Below, one piece after another: positions 55,687 to 64,000 of a stretch of DNA of 64,000 bases. Source of the stretch: Metaphire vulgaris (Eukaryota > Annelida > Clitellata > Crassiclitellata > Megascolecidae). Positions within the stretch are counted from its first letter, which is position 1; each line of letters starts with the position of its first letter. Location: NCBI GenBank assembly GCA_018105865.1, contig CM030866.1:6017451-6081450 (forward strand), given 5' to 3'. Both the position numbers and the translations under genes were made by a program. The notes under the pieces were generated by a model. It was given only the letters and a program-made list of their open reading frames with translations. It was not told the DNA's origin and made no database searches.

Positions 55687-58262
55687 ATGGATCAGGATAA
55701 AAAGGATCTGAAATGCGGATTCTGTAAGCAGGGAAAGGAAGTTGAGACAGAGTGTGGAAAACTTTGGCACGATGAATTGCAGAAGTGTACAGCACACAAG
55801 AAATGCATGGTAATGTTTGAAAGTGTCTGATTGTCAATATTTGATGCCATTGAACCAAATTGCAACCAGTCAAAATCAATATAAATCTTTAACAAATTAA
55901 AAAAGGCAATGTACCATTTATCTGGATTTGTATTCTTAAGACCCATGGCTACCCTTGCATTTTCATAGTGCAGTCCATTTAAAGAAGCATTCCTTTATCA
56001 TATTTGTTATTACTCTTGGGCAGTGAAAGGAATTTGACAGGCTTACTGCAGTTACATTATATGTTGATTGTAATTTTAGAAATTTTCGATTACTTGTTAC
56101 TGTGTAAAAAATTTTGATTATTAAATTTTGTAACAGATTCACTGTTTTGTTAATTTCAGCAATATTCAGCATCACTAATTCAGTACAAGATGCGTAGGTT
56201 TGGCGGCTTCAAAGTGAACAAAGTGATAAAGGAGATTCAGAGAGGAAAACGCTTGGTATGATTATTGTTGAACATTCTGATTAACCCTTTTGTTACGGCA
56301 ATCCCTATAACCAATATGTTATGAAGCTGAAACATCGGCTTTACTATGCCAAAGGGTTAAATATTGATAGCAAAACTAGAATCTAGAATGTATAAAAATT
56401 AAAGATAGTCCTGTATTCGAACGATTATAGGTCCAGCACTGATCTCCTTGTACTAGGCAAACAGTGACACAGGTTGCTTATGCCATTAATCTAGAGTGAT
56501 TTGCCATTGCTTTCTCTAGACCCGTGTTTTACCCTCGCAGCTTAACGCTGCTGCCAATTTATTGACGCTTAAGGAACGAACGACTTGGTTGGACGCCAGC
56601 ACCACAGCTTGATCACCCATCCAAGTTCGAGCTGTGCTCAACGTTGCTTAACTTCAGTGTTCTGTTCTAGAATCTGTATCATTGTCTGACGTGATACTTA
56701 TGATACTTGTACGTGATACTTATGATACTTATTGCAAAGTACACTTGTGAAGCAATGCATACTCTGTGAATGGTAAGAAAGGAACACTGTACGTGAGCAG
56801 TGGTGGAAATTGTTGTACTAGAGCTAGCAATGAAATCTCTTCTGTTTTTTCATGTAACTGCTCACTTGTACATATTTTGCTAAAACAGTTAATCCCTTAA
56901 CTGGGAACCCCGGATATATCCGTCCATTTTACATTGAGTTACAGTTAAATACCCAGTTAAGGGGTTAATCCTTTTTCACAATCGACGGCATACACAGACT
57001 CCATTGAGCGCGTTTCCTGCAAATTTCATGATTTTTCTGAAATGTTGCATTTTATGGAATTTCAGAAACATTGTTAAATGGACATTGGACCAATACAAAA
57101 ATTAGTGTGACAGAACAATCTTTTGCAGATTAAAATGAATGTACGTGTATGTATTAAAAAAATATACAAATTCGTATTTGAGTGTAATTCTGCCTTGTGT
57201 TTGCCATCTTCCACAGAAGTGCGCCGTCTGCGTGAAAGATAAGAAACGGAGAAAGATTGCGGGCGGAGCAACTGCCGGCTGCGCGTTGAAACGTTGCAAA
57301 AAGACTTTTCACTTCTGCTGCGCGCACAAGGACAAAGAGGCGGTCACAAGGCGGATTGAGATGACAAAGGCATCAGATGTGTCTGTATCGTATTGGTGAG
57401 TAAAACGGCCTCAAAATGGAATTTTCATTTTTATGTAAGACGTTTTTAACCCTGTCACCCCTAAAGCCGCAAAAGCGGCTTTTTCTACCGATACCAGTCC
57501 CCATAAGGCCGCTTTTGGGGTTTCTGCGTCTTTTCTAATCCCCGTACGGCCGGATTTGATTTTCTTCATGGTATTAAATATTCTATGCTGAGGAAACTGG
57601 TGAAAACAAAACATTTTTGTTCTATGTTGACATTTGTTCAAGATATTTGAGTTTATGTGGGAGCCTCAAACAACCCCATAATTTTCCCCAGGAGCCTAGG
57701 GGACAGGGAACGGACACACAGGAGCCATAGGGGCAAAAGGGTTAATAATATTTTTTGTTAATATTTTTTGCTCTAGTAAAGTGCTGTTCTCATACATAAG
57801 TAAATCAATCAATCAATCAATCAATCAGTTTATTAGTGTCAAAATCAAGACCAAAGATTGTTAAAATTACAATTCAGTATCTGAAAAAGAGTTGTAAAGA
57901 CAAATGCAAATATATTTTGATATTAGATCATAGTTTGATATATTAGAAATTGATGTAAAAAAATTAGGATACTAAAGGGGTTAATAATAAAGCAGAAGAG
58001 AAAAACAATGCCTGTCAATCTGATTTTCTGATTTTTGAGATGCAATCCACTTGTTTGTCTTAAATCCATTAAAATTTGTTTTAACCCTTAAACTACCTGA
58101 ACTGAGTATACTCAGTTACATTGGATAGAGTTATCAAGTATCTGGAGCTTAAGGGTTAAGAGAGAGGTTTAACATTGAAGGTGAAAGCTTTATGGCTTTG
58201 CTTGTTTTCAAGTGTCTTTTGTGGCGAGGAGCATGAAAGCGAGTACTTTAAATCTTTGAACT
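55687..58262 (+). CDS. ePHD exons 1-4
   Basis: Exon 1 supplies the pre-PHD zinc ligands (C10, C13 and the H28/C34/H37/C40 group). Exon 2 supplies YKMRRFGGFKVNKVIKEIQR, the usual linker helix. Exon 3 supplies KCAVC through CAHKDKEAV. The 50-nt exon 4 supplies the last ligands in VFCGEEH. Exon 4 was placed by phase (it must start with one base and end with one) and by these ligands. Confidence 0.88.
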
Positions 58263-60074
58263 GTGAGTGTTTTTCATATCACATTTCTGTTTATAAATTG
58301 GATTGCATTTTTTATTATGTTATAGGTAGGATTATGAAATCTTTGTTTAATGGAATTTCATCATTTATTGATGCCTGTTGTGGCTAAGACTACCGGTATA
58401 TGGCTTTATAGGAGTAATACTGTAGATGGTATTGATGCCATCGCATTTGACTATGTACTTGCTTGATTTCTTCACCCTTATCCTTTAACGACTTTAATAA
58501 TAATAATTTTAAAAATAATTTGTAATTATAATAATGCTCTGTTATAGCTACCATTTCTAATACTCATGGTATTAACTATTGGTACTCAAATCCATCCACA
58601 AAGGATCAGGTCAATGCTAGACCTCAGTGAGAGTGGGACACAGTGAGCCAGATTATGGAGGGAAAGCCAACGGGAAAAGAAATGCTTTAATGTAGTTTGT
58701 TGCAAGAATTATTTTAAGTTGCACTTGTGAACATTCATTTTAGGCAAGTGGGTCGCCAAGGACACGGACAGTGAAGGCGATAATGACGATTCCTACAGCG
58801 AAAGTGACAGCGACCAATCCGACGACGACGACGACGGTACGGGCAGTGCGTCCGATACGAATTCGAGATCGTCGAGCAACAGCAGCAAGAAGATGGACGG
58901 AGACGCGGCCAAGGGTGGACAGAATCGCAAGCCGCCCCCTCCCTCTCAGCAGCAGCAGCAGCAGCAGCAGCCGTCTGGCAGCGGAAACAACGGCACCGTC
59001 GATCAGAAGTCGAAGACGGGGAACCAGAGCGGCTCAACGACTGAAGAAACCAACGACGCAGCGTCAAATGCAGTCGCAGACGTCGTGTCTTCCGGCGGCA
59101 CGACGGAAGGGCGGCTCGAAACGTCGGGATACAACATAGTCGAGACAACGCACGACGTTCTGCCCGAGGTGCCAGACAACGACACTGACGCCAATGGAAA
59201 TTCCGTCGTCAATGGCAACCAGGCTCATGTGTATGGGAAGCGACTGAGCGAAGAAAGAGAAGAAATGGAAGCAAAGAAGTCGAAAGTGGATGGAAGTATG
59301 CTGAACTATTCAAAGGACATTGTATCTGGAACTGATGGTAATGGTAGCTTTCTACATTTGAATGGCTGGGTGGAATAAGAGGGGTAACTGTATCCGACCC
59401 CCAATGGTTTGAGTATCAATAACAATAAGAGGGGTAACTGCATTTACTTTCTTATTTAACAGGACCCTTCAACTGATATTTTCACCACTAAGGGAGTAAC
59501 TGCATTTAATTCTCTGGGCCCTTCATTGACAACCAACCATTCATTTAACTGCTTTTTCTCATTTATTGATTTTTCTCAGATTTACAAAAAATTATTTTGA
59601 ATAATGACATGATTAAATGTTATTTTGAAAAAAATAAGGCAGTAATTGTAAAAAAAAATTACATTTTGTTCAACAATATGTTCAATATGATAACTGTTGT
59701 GTAAAATTGATTTATGTGGAGCGGGTATTTTATACTTGAAAGTTGCACTGTACAGAGATTTCAGTAATATTTATGTTGACTTGCAAAACATTGATCAATG
59801 TGCAGATGCGTTGTTTGTACAGTTGACTGTTGGTTTTTTCTTAGCGTTTGTAGTTTGCTTTCTCGAGAAACGCGATCAGAGCGACAGAAATACGAGGTTG
59901 ATGCTCGAGAAATCTGTCGACAAGCTTTTCCACGTTCCATCCGACTCGATTTTCCTCTGGCACTACAACGCCCGGCCGCTCAATTCTGGTCACGTCATCT
60001 ATGCCCTCAACGAGATTAGCAAGGCGCTTTGGTAGGCAACTGAAATTATTTCTGTCTTACAGTTGCGTGCATAC

Positions 60075-60107
<33 letters not shown>

Positions 60108-63100
60108 TGAGTGTGAATGTTGTTATAATTGGTGTCCATTTTTAGGTCTGCGTGATAAAGTCTGAGCTGCTACATGTTTTAGTCCTTTTCCATGGACAAT
60201 TTTTTCCTCACAATCAGTGGCGTGCAGAGAGTGGTGGACGCCCGGGGCCAAGTCGAAAAAATGTTTGACCGGCTAAAAAAAGGTTGCCGAGTTGATTTTG
60301 ACGCCCCTATCTGGTTGGCGCCCGGGGCCACTGTCCCACCGGGCACCCCCCTCTGCATGCTACTGCTCACAATGTGGAGTTATTTAAACATGAAGAAAAC
60401 ACATGGTTGAAATCGCAGATAAATTTTGCACTTATTTCGAGTTCTTCATAGATTTTATGCTTCATTTTCTAGTTCTTGATAAAATTTTCCCTCATCATCA
60501 TCATGTGCCATCTTCAAGTCGAAGGTTGGTAATCACAAGTTGTCGCCACTTTTCTTGATCCTCCGCAATTCTTTTTATTTCTCCGTAGTTTTCAATGCCC
60601 GTCCAGTCCTTGATGTCCTCCAAGACAAGTTCTTCGAGGTCGCCCTTTTGCTCCTTTCCATTCGTATTTCCCTTCCAAGATATTTGTGCTTGTTCTGAAC
60701 ATTAGATGTCCAGTATATTGTGTTTTCCTTTCGGCAATCTCTTTCATCAGGTTTCTCCTGTTTCCATTCTTGTCAGTATTTCCTCATTACAGTAGAACCT
60801 CATTATATCGAACTTGCTTATATCGAAATCCCGCTTATATCGAAGTTTGAGCGCCGGTCCCACTAAAACAGTGTTAATGATACAGGAATCGGATGTATTG
60901 AACCTCGGATATATCGAAGTATTTATTACGGTCCCTTGAACTTCGATATAACGAGGTTCTACTGTAGTTATTTCATCCTTCCAACTAATTTTCAGGATTC
61001 TTCTGAAGCACCACATTTCAAATGCTTCTATTTTCTTTTGCATATTCTTTGTTATTGTCCAGCATTCTCACGGGTACATAAACATCGATATTACATGACA
61101 TCTCAATATTCTTTTCCTTGTTGTTAATCCTAGATTTCTTCTTAGAATTTCCTTCTGTTTCCAAAACGCCTCTTTGGCCTTCCAAGATATTTGTATTCTT
61201 TTACTTGTTCCGTTTCTGTGTATTCTATCAGGATATTGTGCTTTATATTACTTTGCTTGCTTATGATCTTTTTTTTGTTTTCATTGAATTTATTTCCATG
61301 CCGTATTCTTTACTTTTACTGTTTAATTTGCTTGATACTGTACATCTTGTAAGTCTTTCTTGCTGTTAAATTTTGTCAAATGAATTTCCTAATTTCATTT
61401 GGTATAGCCGAGCATATCTATATGTTTCTTTATTTCTTCATTTTAATTTTTCTTGTTGGTAGATTTAAATTCTTGGCAGCTGCACATAATGTGTTTGTTT
61501 CTGTTAATATGTAAATCTAGTACAAATAATTATTGAACTCATTTATGGGTCTTAGGAAGTTTTGTTTATTTTTGAGCATATGACAGTAGCTACCCTAGTG
61601 GTGTAAAGTGTGTTTCAAATATCCATAATTTTTGCTAATTCAATTATTGTAAAGCTATTGTCTAGTAGATTTAGGATGAAGAGTGCAGTCATTTTGATGG
61701 CAATGAATTGGTGATGTTAATGATATGATGACATTGGCTTGGGCCATCCATAAAGTACGTTGCACAATTTTTTTTTTTTTTTTGGGAGGGGCATTTTTGA
61801 TCTCCTTCCATGTCACAAGCTCACAAATCTCTGACCCTGACCTAAAAATATGTCATAAATCTCTGAGCCCCTTAAAGTGTCGTCCATAAATTATGTCATG
61901 CAGGTTTTCTTTTTAATATATTTGAGTTCGTGTTCAATTTTCTGCAGCAAAACAAATATTTAGCTTCCAACAATGATAACAAAATTTAATATACCAGTAA
62001 TTGAGAATTAAAATTTATGATAATGAATATAACTGAGAATTAGAATTTAATGTATCTTGAGCAAAAAGAGTTAATGAGCATCTAAAAAATGTCATACTAG
62101 TCCATCACAAACTGTCGCGCTTTTTTCGGGCACAGCGTATTTTATGGGCAGCCCCTTGTTTATTCTGAACTGTGGCAAAATTTTTACAGTTAGACTTGCA
62201 GTTGTATCTTTTGTTTCTGCTAATGTATATTTCTGATGCTTTGCCATGTCCGTCCAGAGAGTGGATATTTCTTTTTTTCGATTTTCACTGTGCTGCAATC
62301 TGTTTTCATTCCGTTGCAGCCAGAAAAACGAAGATGAGCTGCTTCGACTTCTTTTCCACTTTCATGACGCCGACATTTCCAAATTCGATTCTTCAGTCGA
62401 ACACAATAACAGTCTGGCCGTCGACATTCGAGAGGAACTGTACGCCAACATACGCGACCAGGTAAGCGACAACTTCGCAAAGGCAGAACAGCAGTACAAA
62501 CGGTGCGTCGGCAAGCTGTGCCTCGTCCAGCCTCTGTCGACGTACGTGGGGTTTGTCCTCCTCTGCAACGAGACGGACCCCATGGGAGTGGCGCGAGCCC
62601 ACGTGCACGGCAATGAACCCGTCTGTTTCTGGGATCGTAGCCTGGTCCTGGTGCCACCTGGCGACGGCCAGGAGGTGCCGGGCAGAGGCGGCCTGCAGGA
62701 GAGGGAATACGAAAAGCTCTCTCGCTACCTGAAGGGCATTCCCGTGCACTGTGTGCACAGCTGGCCGAAGGACGCCGTTCTGCGCGTGGCCGACCAGTTT
62801 TCGGTCACCGGTCGGCTTCACGACCGTTACGCTTGTCACCCGTCGTCGGGCGGCGCGCATCTGGTCTTCCTCGGCCCGGTCGACCGCAGCATCATGCAGT
62901 ATCGTCTGTACATACCCAAGCGCATTAACCGGATCGTCGACGAGCTTCTGACCGCCAAGCACGACGTTTTCTGCGTCCTCGACGTCGGCCCGGAGGTCGG
63001 CCTCTGCAGCCTCGACGAAATCGTGCCGAGGTTACTGCCCGAAATCAAGATGCAGGCATTCACTGCCAACGACCCGAAGTCGGCGCACACATCGTGCGCG

Positions 63101-63127
63101 ATCATACACTTTTCGATATCAATTTGA
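55687..63127 (+). CDS. Extended-PHD-finger protein with unrecognised C-terminal region (complete CDS)
   Basis: Seven exons in consistent phase: 55687-55809, 56160-56255, 57217-57395, 58213-58262, 58744-59337, 59845-60031 (or from 59854), 62320-63127. They sum to 2037 nt, 678 residues. Residues 1-140 form an extended PHD (pre-PHD CGFC..C..WH..C, then CAVC...GATAGC..RCKKTFHFCCA...VFCGEEH), as in PHF6, PHF11, PHF7 and G2E3. Residues 150-345 are acidic, Ser/Asp-rich, with eight Gln (about 218-225). Residues 348-678 are a predicted globular region that matches no family I know; no HECT domain is seen. ePHD modules bind nucleic acid or chromatin partners. The start ATG follows a TAG acceptor at 55682, so an upstream 5'UTR exon is likely. 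Exons 5 and 7 are much more GC-rich than the introns. No clear polyadenylation signal was seen after the stop. Confidence 0.88.
56281..56360. mobile_element. TTAA-flanked mini-element, 80 bp, different interior
   Basis: TTAACCCTTTTGTTACGGCA to TATGCCAAAGGGTTAA. Same length and ends as the main family but unrelated interior. Starts 25 bases after the donor of ePHD exon 2. Confidence 0.65.
56397..56668 (-). mobile_element. 5S rRNA-derived SINE, more diverged
   Basis: Same layout as 18540-18845: a 5S-like head (AAGTTAAGCAACGTTGAGC, ACTTGGATGGGTGATC) and the shared body. In the intron between ePHD exons 2 and 3. Confidence 0.7.
56889..56968 (-). mobile_element. TTAA-flanked palindromic mini-element, 80 bp
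   Basis: The same family in reverse orientation (interior CCATTTTACATTGAGTTACA). In the intron between ePHD exons 2 and 3. Confidence 0.75.
57446..57745. mobile_element. TTAA-flanked element, 300 bp
   Basis: TTAACCCTGTCACCCCTAAA to TAGGGGCAAAAGGGTTAA, with inner GCCGCAAAAGCGGC hairpins. Starts 50 bases after ePHD exon 3. Confidence 0.65.
57805..58015 (+). repeat. Interspersed repeat with TCAA microsatellite start
   Basis: Second copy of the 18845-19075 repeat, in the intron between ePHD exons 3 and 4. Confidence 0.6.
58081..58159. mobile_element. TTAA-flanked palindromic mini-element, 79 bp
   Basis: TTAACCCTTAAACTACC to GGAGCTTAAGGGTTAA, with a central ACTGAGTATACTCAGT palindrome. A third interior type. 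It lies 53 bases upstream of ePHD exon 4. Confidence 0.65.
58744..59337 (+). CDS. Exon 5: acidic/Ser-rich linker with polyGln
   Basis: Reads KWVAKDTDSEGDNDDSY, then Asp/Ser runs, a run of eight CAG codons at 58947-58970, and TEETNDAASN. It ends ...SGTDG at a GTAATG donor. Low-complexity, probably disordered. Two other frames are also open over much of it, but only this frame fits both splice phases. Confidence 0.85.
59845..63127 (+). CDS. Exons 6-7: unrecognised C-terminal region
   Basis: Exon 6 encodes EKSVDKLFHVPSDSIFLWHY and HVIYALNEISKAL. Exon 7 (269 codons with stop) encodes QKNEDELLRLLFHFHDADIS, CLVQPLSTYVGFVLLCNE, RAHVHGNEPVCFWDRS, HCVHSWPKDAVLRVADQF, RIVDELLTAKHDVFCVLDVG and a hydrophobic tail. 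The mix of amphipathic helices and hydrophobic strands looks folded. The two exons are separated by a 2.3-kb intron packed with repeats. Exon 6 has two in-frame acceptors nine bases apart (59844 and 59853). Confidence 0.82.
60074..60106 (+). repeat. (TG)n microsatellite
   Basis: Follows ePHD exon 6 by about 40 bases. Another TG tract is at 27656-27706. Confidence 0.85.
60215..60365. mobile_element. hAT-type MITE, 151 bp, with perfect 8-bp duplication
   Basis: TIRs CAGTGGCGTGCAGAG and CTCTGCATGCTACTG, flanked by CTCACAAT at 60207-60214 and 60366-60373. In the intron before ePHD exon 7. Confidence 0.85.
60487..61100 (-). mobile_element. LINE ORF2 fragment split by a pogo-type MITE
   Basis: Minus strand reads QKKIEAFEMWCFRRILKISW then KDEIT, is broken at 60964-60790 by a 175-bp MITE, and resumes with further ORF2 text (GNTNGKEQKGDLEELVLEDI). 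In the intron before ePHD exon 7. Confidence 0.7.
60790..60964. mobile_element. pogo/Tigger-type MITE, 175 bp
   Basis: Starts CAGTAGAACCTCATTATATC and ends in the inverse (GATATAACGAGGTTCTACTG), flanked by TA. The interior repeats TTATATCGAA. It has the same length as 13272-13446. Confidence 0.8.
61741..62155. mobile_element. Inverted-repeat element, GGGCCATCCATAAAGTACG family
   Basis: GGGCCATCCATAAAGTACGT to CGTATTTTATGGGCAGCCCC across 415 bp, with an internal TCGTCCATAAATTATGTCAT copy. It ends 165 bases before ePHD exon 7. Confidence 0.6.
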
Positions 63128-64000
63128 GAGCTCTGCGCGAGTTCGGCACTCGCAAAGAAATCTGAGACTACCTTGCACGTGTGTGCATGAGTGTAAACGA
63201 CAACAGCGAAGACTGATGTGCGCGTTGATGCCACTTTTTTTGAACGATTTGGAAATGTTTTTGTCTCGTGACTGCAAGAGCTTAACGTATCATAAAAACT
63301 GCTGTTAGTTTGTAGATTGCCACGGCTATAACTGTACGTCACGTCTCGTGAATTATTGCAAAGACTTAACCTGCATGATATCAACGACGACTGCGGTTTC
63401 ATGTCGTAGGTAGTCTCGGTTAGAGAAGACGGTAAAGAGAACAGTTACTCAGTTTATGTTCAGCGGCTGTAATTAAGTTTAACAGTTTGATGACAGTTAG
63501 TTACCAATGTTCTGTTGTCTTTGTTTAGACTTTAGCACAAATACGTTAGTTACACTGCCTCTCTCATTTCATATGCTAAGTGTCTGCAGCGTAAATGTGA
63601 CATTTTTAACGTTATATTCAGATTACTTTTGAGCCTACTTGTGGTCATGTTGAGAAAGTTGTAAATCTGAGTAAGACTGACAATGCCAATTTATAAGTAA
63701 CATAGCACCTGTGTTATTGGATTATTCCGATATTGCACTGTGTCCGGATAAAATGTATGCCAACTCTATTTTCACTTTAACTTTAAGAAAACCTGGCCAA
63801 TTTGCAGTTTGAAGCAGGAATGAATTGGCATCGATGGACTCAAACATTGTCTGAAAAAGTTCACAATGAATATTCAAAATGTCCACCGCGAGAATTGACA
63901 CAAGATTTCGGATGTCGTCGCCACCGATGAATTGCTATCCACTACTTCAGTTCTTTCAGATTGGAAATGCATTACCGGTAGAGTCCCAGACCCTTTCCTG
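63128..64000 (+). other. Downstream of the ePHD stop
   Basis: Probable 3'UTR and flank. No repeat, no further coding exon and no clean AATAAA was seen up to the window end. Confidence 0.5.

Noticed and set aside
1..64000. CRISPR array, prophage or bacterial operon
   Set aside because: Tandem repeats lack the spacer/repeat pattern and all genes are spliced animal genes.

Overview
The window is nuclear DNA from an animal, most likely an invertebrate. The evidence is split genes with GT-AG (and two GC-AG) introns, an AT-rich background, animal-specific chromatin proteins, and dense LINE, SINE and MITE debris. No bacterial-style operon, CRISPR array or free-standing tRNA or rRNA gene was seen. 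The species cannot be named from the sequence alone.

Four split genes were rebuilt by joining exons with matching reading phase. (1) 219-6098, minus strand: a USP12/USP46-type ubiquitin protease, running off the left edge without its His-box exons. (2) 9331-36721, plus strand: a complete BAZ1A/ACF1 gene, 24 exons and 1616 codons, with WAC, DDT, WSD, PHD and bromodomain. (3) 41988-50985, minus strand: ATXN7L3/Sgf11, the SAGA deubiquitinase-module adaptor, with its Sgf11 zinc finger and SCA7 domain. (4) 55687-63127, plus strand: a 678-residue protein with an N-terminal extended PHD finger of the PHF6/PHF11/G2E3 type, an acidic/Ser/polyQ linker and a large C-terminal region I do not recognise. 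Genes 1/2 and 3/4 are divergent pairs; 2/3 are convergent.

All four proteins concern chromatin or ubiquitin: ACF1 partners ISWI in nucleosome spacing, ATXN7L3 activates the SAGA H2B deubiquitinase, USP12/46 is a WDR48/WDR20-dependent deubiquitinase, and the ePHD protein is a probable chromatin or nucleic-acid reader. Their linkage is an observation; no joint function follows from it.

The rest is introns and intergenic DNA full of repeats: at least three LINE lineages as 3' fragments, tRNA-headed and 5S-headed SINEs sharing one body, hAT-type MITEs with 8-bp target duplications, pogo- and mariner-type MITEs, many TTAA-flanked palindromic elements, a decayed transposon-derived gene in a BAZ1A intron, two minisatellites and many microsatellites. 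Several insertions are nested and can be ordered in time. The most interesting items are the unrecognised C-terminal region of gene 4, the very short TTAA-bounded palindromes, the two SINE heads on a shared body, and two GC-AG introns in one gene.
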